Shown piece after piece: positions 34,143-42,762 of a DNA stretch of 56,824 nucleotides. Position numbers and translations under genes: made by a program. The stretch is from Lachnospiraceae bacterium. GTDB lineage: Bacteria > Bacillota > Clostridia > Lachnospirales > Anaerotignaceae. The stretch is from NCBI GenBank assembly GCA_910576545.1, contig CAJTKM010000022.1:1-56824 (forward strand), given 5' to 3'. The notes under the pieces are model-generated. The model was not told the DNA's origin and ran no database searches. It was given only the letters and a program-made list of their open reading frames with translations. Positions within the stretch are counted from its first letter, which is position 1; every line of letters begins with the position of its first letter.

Positions 34143-34478
34143 ATGATGGGATGTTTGACAATATTTCTGATTTGTCTGGTTGGCTGTGCGGTATTTGCTT
34201 TTTTCTTTGGCAGCCTGCTTTTTCACAGCTTTTGGGCGATAGTCGTTTTTGCGGCTTTGCTTTTGACGATGTTTATCAAACTGTTTCTGTATTATGAGGA
34301 TAAGGTTGAGGCGCTGGAAAAGCGCATTGCCCTGATTGAAAAAGGGACGCCGGAAGACACAGGGAAAGAAAAGGAAGAAAAAGAAATGCCGGAGCAGGAA
34401 AAACAGGCAGAAGAAACAGAAAACAGGGAGGAAAATTATGAAACTGCGGGTGTTGATGGACAACCATACAGAGATTGA
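34143..34478 (+). CDS. Small membrane protein with acidic coiled-coil tail
   Basis: About 111 residues from the ATG at 34143 (AGGAGGA seven bases upstream). Two hydrophobic segments span residues 3-50 (CLTIFLICLVGCAVFAFFFG and WAIVVFAALLLTMFIKLFLY), followed by a coiled coil (DKVEALEKRIALIEKG) and a highly charged Lys/Glu tail. It overlaps the next gene by 41 bases in another frame. No family recognised. Confidence 0.6.
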   Translation: MMGCLTIFLICLVGCAVFAFFFGSLLFHSFWAIVVFAALLLTMFIKLFLYYEDKVEALEKRIALIEKGTPEDTGKEKEEKEMPEQEKQAEETENREENYETAGVDGQPYRD

Positions 34479-35250
34479 TGCGTATTATCTGGGGGAGCCT
34501 GCGGTTTCCTACTGGATAGAGGACGAGGGACAAAAATTCCTGTTTGATACGGGATATTCCGATGCGTTTTTGAAAAATGCTGTTGCTATGGGGATAGACC
34601 TGACGGAGGCAGAGGCGGTACTGCTTTCGCACAGCCACAACGACCATACGGGCGGGCTTTGCTCCCTGCTTTCGCTTCCGTTTGGAAGGAAACCGGGAAT
34701 CATTGCCTGTCCGGACGCGGTTCTGCCGCATGAACTGGACGGAATGGACATTGGCAGCCCGATGCAGAAAGCGGAGCTGGAGCAGGCGGCAGAGCTGACG
34801 CTGACAAAAGAACCGCTCTGGCTGACGGAACGGCTGGTTTTTCTGGGAGAAATCCCGCGGGAAATGCCCTTTGAACCGGAATATGCCATCGGCACGGTGA
34901 TACGGGGAGGCGGGCAGGAGCAGGATTTTATGCGGGACGACACCGCTCTGGCATACTGCGGCAGGGACGGGCTTTCTATCATCACAGGCTGCTCCCATGC
35001 AGGCATCTGCAATATGATTTCTTATGCCAAAATGGTTACGGGTATCCGGCAGGTCAGGAGCGTTCTGGGCGGATTTCATTTGTTTGAGCCGGACGAGAGG
35101 GCAAAGGAAACGATTGCCTTTTTGAAACAGGAAAGGATACCGGAATTATATCCCTGCCACTGCACCTCGTTTCAGGTGCGTGCTGCCCTGCACGCAGAAT
35201 GCCCCTGCGGGGAAATCGGCGTAGGAATGGAACTGGAATGGCACCCTTGA
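34438..35250 (+). CDS. Metallo-beta-lactamase-fold hydrolase
   Basis: The 270-residue protein starts MKLRVLMDNHTEIDAYYLGE. The metal site SHSHNDHTGG (about 61-70) and a later TGCSHAGICN (about 185) with VLGGFHLF fit the MBL subfamily annotated as dihydropterin ribofuranosyl aminobenzene phosphate synthase-like in archaea and clostridia. Substrate is unknown. AGGGAGGAAAATT precedes the ATG at 34438, inside the end of the upstream membrane protein gene, so the two are coupled. Confidence 0.88.
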   Translation: MKLRVLMDNHTEIDAYYLGEPAVSYWIEDEGQKFLFDTGYSDAFLKNAVAMGIDLTEAEAVLLSHSHNDHTGGLCSLLSLPFGRKPGIIACPDAVLPHELDGMDIGSPMQKAELEQAAELTLTKEPLWLTERLVFLGEIPREMPFEPEYAIGTVIRGGGQEQDFMRDDTALAYCGRDGLSIITGCSHAGICNMISYAKMVTGIRQVRSVLGGFHLFEPDERAKETIAFLKQERIPELYPCHCTSFQVRAALHAECPCGEIGVGMELEWHP

Positions 35251-35294
35251 GGAGCGGGGGCTTGAAAATAAAAAGAAAAACAGGAGGGAATAGC

Positions 35295-36032
35295 ATGGAT
35301 AAAAAATATGAGCAGCTGAAGGAATGGATTGATGAAAGCAAATACATTGTGTTTTTTGGCGGCGCGGGCGTATCTACGGAGAGCGGTATTCCTGATTTCC
35401 GCAGTGAAAACGGCATTTTTCAGGCGATTAACGAATATGGCGTAAGGCCGGAGGTGATACTCAGCCACAGCTTTTTTGTACGCAGCCCGGAAGTATTTTT
35501 CAAGTATTACAAAAAAACACTGCTTTATCCGGACGCGAAGCCGAACGACTGCCACAGGGCGCTGGCAAAGCTGGAGCAAGATGGCAAGCTGAAAGCTGTT
35601 GTCACACAGAATATTGACGACCTGCACCAGAGGGCAGGGAGCAGAAATGTGCTGGAATTGCATGGAACCCTTTATAAAAACTACTGCCTGAAATGCGGGA
35701 AGACGTTTGAACTGGATTATGTTACGGCAGAGGAAGGCATTACGCGCTGTGACGCCTGCGGCGGTATTGTGCGCCCGGACGTAGTGCTATATGAGGAAAG
35801 CCTGAACGAAGATACGCTGGACGCGGCGGTGGAGCATATCAGCAAAGCGGATATGATGATTGTGGGCGGCACGAGCCTGAATGTTTACCCTGCGGCCGGG
35901 CTTCTGAATTATTTCCGCGGGGAGCGGCTGGTGCTGATCAACAAATCTGCTACGCCTTATGACAGCCGCGCCGCATTGGTAATAGCCGAAAATATCGGTG
36001 AGGTTTTCCGCAAAACAGTGCTGGAGGGCTGA
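35295..36032 (+). CDS. cobB: NAD-dependent protein deacylase, sirtuin family
   Basis: The 245-residue protein has GGAGVSTESGIPDFRSENG (NAD-binding), TQNIDDLHQRAGS, the catalytic His in ELHGT, a zinc site CLKCG...CDACGG and GGTSLNVYPAAG. It removes acetyl or other acyl groups from lysine, using NAD, and in anaerobes with high acyl-CoA flux may reverse non-enzymatic acylation. CAGGAGGGAATAGC precedes the ATG at 35295. It follows the MBL gene by 44 bases. Confidence 0.93.
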   Translation: MDKKYEQLKEWIDESKYIVFFGGAGVSTESGIPDFRSENGIFQAINEYGVRPEVILSHSFFVRSPEVFFKYYKKTLLYPDAKPNDCHRALAKLEQDGKLKAVVTQNIDDLHQRAGSRNVLELHGTLYKNYCLKCGKTFELDYVTAEEGITRCDACGGIVRPDVVLYEESLNEDTLDAAVEHISKADMMIVGGTSLNVYPAAGLLNYFRGERLVLINKSATPYDSRAALVIAENIGEVFRKTVLEG

Positions 36033-36077
36033 CAGGACTTTGCGGAGCCTGTGCGGGGGTAAAAAAACGAATTTTCA

Positions 36078-36106
36078 TTGTAGCTTCATGAAATTTATGA
36101 TATACT
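36078..36106 (+). promoter_or_regulatory. Promoter of the MazG-like/gdpP operon
   Basis: TTGTAG (36078-36083), 17 bases, TATACT (36101-36106): good -10 box and spacing, moderate -35. Confidence 0.5.
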
Positions 36107-36179
36107 ATATCATTATCACTCATATCCCTGCCTGCGGGGAAGATGCGGGCGGGGCGTAATTTGACAGGAGGCGGGAAGA

Positions 36180-36479
36180 ATGGTTGGCAAGGACTTCGAC
36201 GTTGCGAAGAATATCAAGATGACAGAAAATTTGCAGTGTCAGATGCTGGCTGTGCTTTCGGATTTTTTTACCGCCATGCAGCAGAACGCTCCAAAGGTGG
36301 AAAAAACGGAAATCCTGGCACGCATGGAAGTGCTCCTTTACCTGATGGCGGCGCGGCTGGGCATTTCCCGCGCGGCGATGGACAGGAAGGCCGCGGCAAA
36401 TATCAAACTGGGACTTTTGGAGGAAGAACAGGGCGAATGGAAAAGCGCGCTGCTTGAGCTGCTGCATGAGCTGGAATAA
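36180..36479 (+). CDS. MazG-like family small protein
   Basis: The 99-residue helical protein opens MVGKDFDVAKNIKMTENLQC and contains MEVLLYLMAARLGISRAAMD. This fits the short MazG-like proteins found just before gdpP-rplI-dnaB in Clostridia (recognised by size, helix pattern and position). Whether the metal-binding residues for nucleotide pyrophosphohydrolase activity are present is not clear. GGAGGCGGGAAGA precedes the ATG. gdpP follows after 20 bases. Confidence 0.55.
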   Translation: MVGKDFDVAKNIKMTENLQCQMLAVLSDFFTAMQQNAPKVEKTEILARMEVLLYLMAARLGISRAAMDRKAAANIKLGLLEEEQGEWKSALLELLHELE

Positions 36480-36499
36480 GCTTGATAACGGAGGCTGAG

Positions 36500-38473
36500 A
36501 TGGAACAATTCGGGAAAAAGACGGAAAGCGGGCTTGTCCGCATAGCGATAAGTGCGATTGCTGTGTGTGTCTGCTTTATTTTTGATGTAAGGCTGGGCTT
36601 TGGCGCGGTCATCGGGGCGTTTGCCGCCTTTTTTGGCTGGCCCTTTTCAGGGGAAAGCGCGCAGGGGGAACAGGGGGAGCAGGACGGCTCCTTTGTGGAT
36701 ACCGATGTGCTCAGAGAAAATTTTTCTATCCCTAAAAACCTGCCGATTCCCTACGCCGTGCTGGATGTGCGCGGGCATCTGCTGATGTGCAACGAGAAAT
36801 TCGCGGAGGTGCTTCCGGAACGGGAGCAGATGAAGCGTACTCTGGAGCAGATTATGAAGAAGAAGGGCAAGGGCGGAAGGATAGAACTGGAAATCGGCGG
36901 GAAATTTTATGAGGCAGGGCTTGAAAACTGCGATGTAACGGAGGAAAACGGCGCAGTCGGCACAGTGCTGACGCTGACGCTGGCAGACGTGACAGCGCAG
37001 TACGCGCTGGAACGCCGGCTTGCGGACAGCGAAACGGTTGTCGGCATGATTTTTCTGGATAACTATGAAGAAGTTGCGGATGGGCTGGACGAGGACCGCG
37101 TGCCGATACTTTCCGCAGTCATAGACAGAAAGCTGAACCAGTTTGCACAGGAGCTGGACGGCGTTGTGAAAAAGCTGGAAAAGGACAGATACATTTTCCT
37201 GCTTTCCAACGGCATGCTGGAAAAGCTGAAGGAGCGGAAGTTTGACATTTTGAACGTACTGCGTGAGGTCAGCGTGGGCGAACATATTCCGGTGACGATG
37301 AGCATGGGCATTGGCGTGGGCGGCGGTTCACTGGAAACGGCAATGCGCAACGCGAAAGCTGCTCTTGATCTGGCACTGGGACGCGGCGGCGACCAGGTGC
37401 TGATTAAAGAAGGCGAAAAATATCTGTTCTACGGCGGAAAAGCAGGGGAGATGGGGCGGAACGCCCGTATCCGCGCACGTGTAAAGGCTGATGCGCTTTG
37501 GGAGTTGATGGGTGAAGCGTCCGACATCCTCGTGATGGGACACCGCCATGCGGACCTGGACAGCCTCGGCTCCTGCATGGGCATCTGCGCCATTGCTGAG
37601 GCAATGGGCAAAAAATGCCGGATTATTATGAATGAAATCGGCGTTGGGATAGAACGGCTGTATGAAAATATGGCGCAGGCAGGGCATTATGAAGCGCGGC
37701 TGGTGAAGGACGCGGACGCTGTGAAGCTGATGGAGGAAAAAACGCTTGCCATTGTGGTGGATACCCACCGGAGCAGTATGGTGGAGGGTCCGCAGGTGCT
37801 GGCGGCGGCGAAAAAAATCGTGCTGTTTGACCACCACAGGAAAAGCACGACGGATTTTATCGAGCAGGCGGTGCTGATTTATCATGAGCCTTATGCATCG
37901 TCAACGGCGGAACTGGTAACGGAAATGATTCAGCATTTTGGCAAGAAAATCAAGCTGAAACCGATTGAGGCAGATGCGCTTCTGGCGGGTATTACGGTGG
38001 ACACTAAAAATTTCTGTGTGAAAACGGGTGCAATCACGTTTGAAGCGGCGGGCTTCCTGCGGCGCAACGGTGCGGACAGCATCCGTGTGCGTCTGCTGTT
38101 CCAGAATGATATGGATACCTATAAAGCAAAGGCAACGGCGGTGCGGGACGCGGAGATTTTTATGGAAAATATCGCGATTTCCGTCTGCCCGTCCAATGTG
38201 GAAAATTCCGCGCTGACGGCGGCGCAGGCGGCAGATGATCTGATGAATGTGACGGGAATCAAGGCGTCGTTTGTCTGCTGCAAGGTGGGCGACATGATTT
38301 ATATCAGTGCGCGCAGCTTCGGGGAAATCAATGTACAGAGGATTATGGAAAAGCTGGGCGGCGGCGGGCATTTCACTGTTTCCGGTGCACAGCTTAAGGA
38401 TTGCACGCTGGAGGAAGCAAAGGAAAAAATCCGCGGCGCAATCGAGGAATACCTGAAAGAGGAATCTATTTGA
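36500..38473 (+). CDS. gdpP: Cyclic di-AMP phosphodiesterase GdpP (PAS, degenerate GGDEF, DHH-DHHA1)
   Basis: The 657-residue protein has two N-terminal membrane helices (about 10-50), a PAS-like domain (about 75-165), a degenerate GGDEF domain (about 170-315, no GGDEF signature) and DHH/DHHA1 domains with GHRHADLDSLGS, VVDTHR, LFDHHRKS and ending GGGGHFTVSGAQL. It hydrolyses cyclic di-AMP and so influences potassium and cell-wall balance. I chose the ATG at 36500 (GGAGG upstream) over a TTG at 36482. The order gdpP-rplI-dnaB is the conserved Firmicutes one. Confidence 0.94.
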   Translation: MEQFGKKTESGLVRIAISAIAVCVCFIFDVRLGFGAVIGAFAAFFGWPFSGESAQGEQGEQDGSFVDTDVLRENFSIPKNLPIPYAVLDVRGHLLMCNEKFAEVLPEREQMKRTLEQIMKKKGKGGRIELEIGGKFYEAGLENCDVTEENGAVGTVLTLTLADVTAQYALERRLADSETVVGMIFLDNYEEVADGLDEDRVPILSAVIDRKLNQFAQELDGVVKKLEKDRYIFLLSNGMLEKLKERKFDILNVLREVSVGEHIPVTMSMGIGVGGGSLETAMRNAKAALDLALGRGGDQVLIKEGEKYLFYGGKAGEMGRNARIRARVKADALWELMGEASDILVMGHRHADLDSLGSCMGICAIAEAMGKKCRIIMNEIGVGIERLYENMAQAGHYEARLVKDADAVKLMEEKTLAIVVDTHRSSMVEGPQVLAAAKKIVLFDHHRKSTTDFIEQAVLIYHEPYASSTAELVTEMIQHFGKKIKLKPIEADALLAGITVDTKNFCVKTGAITFEAAGFLRRNGADSIRVRLLFQNDMDTYKAKATAVRDAEIFMENIAISVCPSNVENSALTAAQAADDLMNVTGIKASFVCCKVGDMIYISARSFGEINVQRIMEKLGGGGHFTVSGAQLKDCTLEEAKEKIRGAIEEYLKEESI

Positions 38474-38613
38474 GATCAAAACCGCTGCGTGTATCAGGCA
38501 TGAAACGCAATGCGGCAAATATGGGCTGCGGAGATTTTCCGGCAGGATTCGGCAAATTTACGCTGGCGGGGAAATCCCCGTCAAAGCGAAAAATATTCGG
38601 AGGAGGAATTGAC

Positions 38614-39060
38614 ATGAAATTGATTTTGTTGGAGGACGTGAAAAGTGTTGGAAAAAAGGGCGACCTGATTAACGCCAGCGAGGGCTACGCGAAGAATTTC
38701 CTGCTGCCAAAAAAGCTGGCTGTGGAAGCAACAAAGTCCAACCTGAACGATTATGAACTGAAACAGAAAGCGGACGCGAAACGCCGTCAGGAGGAGCTGG
38801 AAAAGGCACAGGAAACGGCAGCGGCACTGAAAGACAAGGTTGTTACCATTAAGGTGAAAACGGGCGGCAACGGCAAGCTGTTTGGTTCTGTGACAAACAA
38901 GGAGGTTGCTGACGCAATCGTGGAGCAGACGAAGCTGGAAATTGACAAGAAGAAGGTTTCCATTGGCGACCCAATTAAGATGGTAGGAGAGAGAACTGCG
39001 GTTGTGAAGCTGCACCCGAAGGTTTCCGCGGAAGTGACAATCAAAATTGAGGAAGCGTGA
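38614..39060 (+). CDS. rplI: 50S ribosomal protein L9
   Basis: The 148-residue protein opens MKLILLEDVKSVGKKGDLIN, with the L9 N-terminal signature GYAKNFLLPKKLAVEAT, a long connecting helix (about 42-75) and the C-terminal domain with GGNGKLFGSVTNKEVADAI. It binds 23S rRNA domain V. AGGAGGAATTGAC precedes the ATG. Repeat D separates it from dnaB. Confidence 0.97.
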   Translation: MKLILLEDVKSVGKKGDLINASEGYAKNFLLPKKLAVEATKSNLNDYELKQKADAKRRQEELEKAQETAAALKDKVVTIKVKTGGNGKLFGSVTNKEVADAIVEQTKLEIDKKKVSIGDPIKMVGERTAVVKLHPKVSAEVTIKIEEA

Positions 39061-39070
39061 AGAGAAAAGG

Positions 39071-39392
39071 AAAGACCTTGGAGGCGCTGCCTCCAAACCA
39101 CTGCAAGGGGCACGCCCCATGACCCGTTTTCGCAAAACTGTGTTTTGCGGGAGGATCGAGATTCTGAGCGCGGGGGTATATGGGCAGATAGAGAAAAGGA
39201 AAGACCTTGGAGGCGCCGTTTCCAGACCACCGCAGGGGGCTGCTTCTTTGACCCGTTTTGCACTCAGTGTAAAATGTTTGGGAATACTCTTTTGTTTCCA
39301 TTCCGCCGCATAAAATGCGGCGGTAAATGGGGTCAAGGGACAACGTCCCTTGTGGGAGCTTGAGGGCAAAGCCCTCAAGGTTTTTATCTTTT
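39071..39392. repeat. Hairpin-rich intergenic repeat, copy D (rplI-dnaB gap)
   Basis: Two starts, AAAGACCTTGGAGGCG at 39071 and again at 39200, show a tandem partial duplication. The block contains CGCAAAAC...GTTTTGCG, CCGCCGCATAAAATGCGGCGG, CAAGGGACAACGTCCCTTG and TTGAGGGCAAAGCCCTCAA and ends CTCAAGGTTTTTAT. It fills most of the 352 bases between rplI and dnaB. Confidence 0.87.
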
Positions 39393-39412
39393 TCAGAAAG
39401 GCAGTGAGATTC

Positions 39413-40762
39413 ATGGAGCAGGACGAAAGACAAAATGAATACTTCCGCGGCACGCCGCCGAACGATATAACGGCGGAGCAGGCTGTGCTCGGCTCTATGT
39501 TTCTGGACAGGGAAGCGGCATCGACCGCACTGGAAATACTGTCAGGCGCGGACTTCTACCGCCCTGACCATCGTATGGTGTTTGAAGCGGCGGCAGAGCT
39601 TTATCATACTGGTGCGCCGATTGACGTGATAACGGTGAAAAATAAACTGGAAGAAAAAGGCGTGTTCGAACAGATTGGTGGTCTGCCGTTTTTGGCGACC
39701 GTTTCCGGCGCGGTAGGCAGTTCTGTCAATGTCCGGCATTATGCCGCTATTGTGGAAGAAAAATCCATATTGCGCCAGCTGATTCGTATGTCCGGCGATG
39801 TTTCCCAGATGAGCTATGAAGCCAAACAGCCTGTCAATACTATCATGGATACGGCGGAAAAGGGCATTTTTGACATCATGCAGAAACGCCATTCTGAGCA
39901 GTTCCACCATATCAGGGATATTGCTGTGGACGCGATTGAAAAGATTGAGGACATTTATCGCTCAAAGGGCAAGCTGACGGGCGTTGCAACGGGCTTTGTG
40001 GATTTCGACGCGAAAACGGCAGGGCTTCAAAAATCAGACCTTGTACTGCTGGCGGCGCGTCCTTCTATGGGTAAAACGGCGTTTGCGCTGAATATCGTGC
40101 AGAATGCGGCGATACGCGGAAATGTGCCAACGGCGGTATTTTCCCTGGAAATGAGCCGCGAACAGCTGGTGAACCGTATGCTTTGTTCCGAAGCGATGCT
40201 GGACGCGCAGAAGCTGCGGACGGGTGAACTGGCGGACGATGATTGGACAGACCTGATCCGTGCAATGGGCCCGCTTTCGCAGGCTCCTATCTACATAGAC
40301 GATACGCCGGGCGTGACCCCGATGGAGGTACGTTCCAAATGCCGCAGGCTGAAAGTGGAGAAGGGTCTGGGGCTGATTGTGATTGATTATTTGCAGCTAA
40401 TGAGCGGCGATGGCCGCACAGATTCCAGACAGCAGGAAATTTCGGAAATTTCGCGTTCCCTGAAAGCCATTGCAAGGGAAATGGAGGCTCCTGTAATCGC
40501 GCTGAGCCAGCTGAGCCGTGCGTGTGAACAGCGTGCCGACCACAGGCCGATGCTTTCAGACCTGCGTGAATCCGGAGCAATTGAGCAGGACGCAGATGTT
40601 GTGGCATTTTTATACAGAGATGAATACTATTTCCCGGATTCGGAGAAGAAAAATCAGGCGGAATTGATTATTGCCAAGCAGAGGAACGGCCCGACGGGGA
40701 CGGTAGACCTGACGTGGATGGGGCAGTTTACGAAGTTTGGGAATTTTCTGAAAAGATATTAA
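39413..40762 (+). CDS. dnaB: Replicative DNA helicase
   Basis: The 449-residue protein has the N-terminal DnaB domain (PPNDITAEQAVLGSMFLD), the RecA-like domain with Walker A AARPSMGKTAFAL (about 215-227), Walker B IVIDYLQLM, and RESGAIEQDADVVAFLYRDE toward the C-terminus. It is the hexameric helicase of the replication fork. The ATG at 39413 has AGAAAGG about 11 bases upstream. No intein is present. Confidence 0.97.
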   Translation: MEQDERQNEYFRGTPPNDITAEQAVLGSMFLDREAASTALEILSGADFYRPDHRMVFEAAAELYHTGAPIDVITVKNKLEEKGVFEQIGGLPFLATVSGAVGSSVNVRHYAAIVEEKSILRQLIRMSGDVSQMSYEAKQPVNTIMDTAEKGIFDIMQKRHSEQFHHIRDIAVDAIEKIEDIYRSKGKLTGVATGFVDFDAKTAGLQKSDLVLLAARPSMGKTAFALNIVQNAAIRGNVPTAVFSLEMSREQLVNRMLCSEAMLDAQKLRTGELADDDWTDLIRAMGPLSQAPIYIDDTPGVTPMEVRSKCRRLKVEKGLGLIVIDYLQLMSGDGRTDSRQQEISEISRSLKAIAREMEAPVIALSQLSRACEQRADHRPMLSDLRESGAIEQDADVVAFLYRDEYYFPDSEKKNQAELIIAKQRNGPTGTVDLTWMGQFTKFGNFLKRY

Positions 40763-40774
40763 ACGTCGGTTTAA

Positions 40775-40820
40775 GAAAAAACGGCTGTGCCAGAAGTGAT
40801 TTTGGTACAGCCGTTTTTTG
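40775..40820. terminator. Terminator after dnaB
   Basis: AAAAAACGGCTGT pairs with ACAGCCGTTTTTT around a loop, with an additional inner CCA/TGG pairing. Confidence 0.85.
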
Positions 40821-40833
40821 TTATGGAAGGTTT

Positions 40834-41679
40834 TTATTTTACGGCAGGGGTGGCTTTTTCACATTCATCTGCAAGGAATACGGCTGTCCGGCGTATCATT
40901 TCCAGCCGCATATCGCTGAAGGAGTGGTCCGTCTGCATTTCTTCATAGCGTATGGTCCCGCCTGCAGCCTGCACGGCGTTTACCCACGGCAGACAATGTG
41001 CCGGTGGCGGGCAGCATTCGTCCAGCCCTGCACCGATGCAGAGCAGAGGCCTGTCCGCCATTTTTTCCGCTAAATTGCAGATACGGAAATCCTCTGTATG
41101 CTCCTGTGTTTCTTTCAGAAGAATTTCAGCGCTTGTGCCGTTCAGCCAGGGTGCGCCGTCTGCCAATATATCCAGCAGGAGCTTTCCGGCTTCTGTTTCC
41201 GTTCCCATTTTTGCGGCTTCACCTAAATCACAGGGGGCGAGCACCGCGGCGGCGCGGAGTTCTTTTCGTTTGGCAAAAAGATGCGTGGTTACAAAACCGC
41301 CGACGCTTTGACCGGCCGCGAAAATCCTGTTTTTATCAAAACCCAGCATGTCATTTTGCAGTATGAAATCCAGCACGCTTTCGCCGTCCTCAATATCATG
41401 AGAAAAGGCATAGTCCCCATCGCTGTTCCAGCTGCCGCTGTAATGATATGCGACAACATGGAACCCAATGCGCCGAAGAGCCTGCGCCAGGTCGAAATTT
41501 TTCTCTACGCCCGGGAAACCGTGCGAAAGCAGTACCACAGGGTGCGGGCCTTCGCCTCCTGTGCGGTAGATGGTAACAAGCAGCTTGCCGCGCTTTCCCT
41601 GCGCAAGCTCTGCCACAAGGTCGGGCCTGTGGGGGGTGTTTCCCCATATTTCGTCTTTTTCCAGATATTCCAGCTTCAA
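40834..41679 (-). CDS. Alpha/beta hydrolase
   Basis: About 281 residues from a TTG at 41679 with AAAGGAGG eight bases upstream; longer in-frame ATG starts have no such site. The fold shows LLSHGFPGVEKNFDLAQAL (oxyanion region), the nucleophile elbow AAGQSVGGFVTTHL, the acid in IGAGLDECCPP and the His in TDHSFSDMR. Such enzymes act as esterases or peptidases; the substrate is unknown. It stands alone, convergent with dnaB. Confidence 0.85.
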   Translation of the reverse strand: MKLEYLEKDEIWGNTPHRPDLVAELAQGKRGKLLVTIYRTGGEGPHPVVLLSHGFPGVEKNFDLAQALRRIGFHVVAYHYSGSWNSDGDYAFSHDIEDGESVLDFILQNDMLGFDKNRIFAAGQSVGGFVTTHLFAKRKELRAAAVLAPCDLGEAAKMGTETEAGKLLLDILADGAPWLNGTSAEILLKETQEHTEDFRICNLAEKMADRPLLCIGAGLDECCPPPAHCLPWVNAVQAAGGTIRYEEMQTDHSFSDMRLEMIRRTAVFLADECEKATPAVK

Positions 41680-41844
41680 ACTGTTTCCTCCTTTGTAATC
41701 GTATTGTTTTTCCTTGGAAACCGGTATTGCAGAAAGCGGACATTTATTAAAAAGCCCTCTTTTTAGTAAACGCCCGCCCATTGTGGTTAGAATAGCACAA
41801 AATATGCTGTTTTACAATATTTCTGAAAAATTTTGCTGTTCACG

Positions 41845-42258
41845 TCAGCTGCCGCCCATAAGTTTTGTCAGCTCCTCAATGCGTTCCAGAGGGAACGGCG
41901 GCAGGGAAAGCGGCTTCATGGCGATGGACATCAGTTTCATGGGATTATCGTCTGCGGCGATGCGGTTGGAACTGAGCTGTCCGCATCTTTTGCAGCGGTG
42001 TATCAATGCCCATTCGCCCGTTTTCCGCACCCATACGGCAACAGGCTCCATAATGCCGCCGCAGTCCGCCGCGCGGTCACCCGGCTCATTATCCAGATGC
42101 AGGCTGGAAAGACAGTTCGGGCAGTGGTTGCGGTGGTCGCTGCCTGCTCCGCAGGGGGTGACGAGCCTGCCGCAGACTTTGCAAGTGAAAGGGTCTGTGC
42201 AGGGGTGCGTTTTATAATAATTTTTATCGTATTTTTTCCGCTTGTTTTCACGATTCAT
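41845..42258 (-). CDS. RNHCP domain protein
   Basis: The 137-residue protein starts MNRENKRKKYDKNYYKTHPC and contains FTCKVCGRLVTPCGAG and HRNHCPNCLSSLHLD, the name-giving RNHCP motif with zinc-binding cysteines, then IHRCKRCGQLSSNRIAADDN. Function of the family is unknown; a nucleic-acid role is possible from the zinc ribbons and basic N-terminus. AAGGAGA lies eight bases before the ATG at 42258. Confidence 0.85.
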   Translation of the reverse strand: MNRENKRKKYDKNYYKTHPCTDPFTCKVCGRLVTPCGAGSDHRNHCPNCLSSLHLDNEPGDRAADCGGIMEPVAVWVRKTGEWALIHRCKRCGQLSSNRIAADDNPMKLMSIAMKPLSLPPFPLERIEELTKLMGGS

Positions 42259-42303
42259 GGCGGGGTATCTCCTTTTTTGTCCGTTATTATTGTTTTTCAT
42301 AAC

Positions 42304-42505
42304 TTATGGACAATAAAAAAACACCCATTATGCGGCGGTGTTCAGGTATTTCATGGGTTTTAGCATACGAAAACAAAAGGAAAATGCAAAAGGAAAATGA
42401 TTTCCTGCTTTTTTCAAAACAATTTGTATGCCGTTCCGTAAAATACGCACAACAAAAACACCCACGCCTATTCATAAAAGTGGATTTTTTCTTTATTGTC
42501 CATAA
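42304..42505. repeat. MITE-like element with 14-bp perfect terminal inverted repeats
   Basis: TTATGGACAATAAA (42304-42317) is repeated inverted as TTTATTGTCCATAA (42492-42505). The 202-base interior is AT-rich, has no transposase, and carries short CACCC repeats near both ends (CACCCATT at about 42323, ACACCCACG at about 42459). A 67-codon frame runs through it, starting in the left repeat (ATGGAC) and ending just beyond the right one; it is probably incidental. Confidence 0.6.
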
Positions 42506-42625
42506 TTAACGAATATCCGACATACACCACTCCTTCTTTCTATGTTTCCAGTATACCACAGAGAGTGACGAAGGGCAAGCATGAAAAAGGCGGCAGTTTC
42601 TTTTTGGGGAAAAGAGGTAGATTTT

Positions 42626-42654
42626 TTGCGGCTTTTATAGTACACTGGTAAAAT
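42626..42654 (+). promoter_or_regulatory. Possible promoter of the rimO operon
   Basis: TTGCGG (42626-42631), 17 bases, TAAAAT (42649-42654), about 110 bases upstream of rimO. Confidence 0.35.
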
Positions 42655-42762
42655 ATAAAAGTTGCAAAGGGAAGGCCGCCTGACTTAAGAAAACAACGTT
42701 TCGTTCTGACTGGTTTCTTTAGCCAGGTACTGGCGGCAATGCCCATAACAAGGAGGATACAG

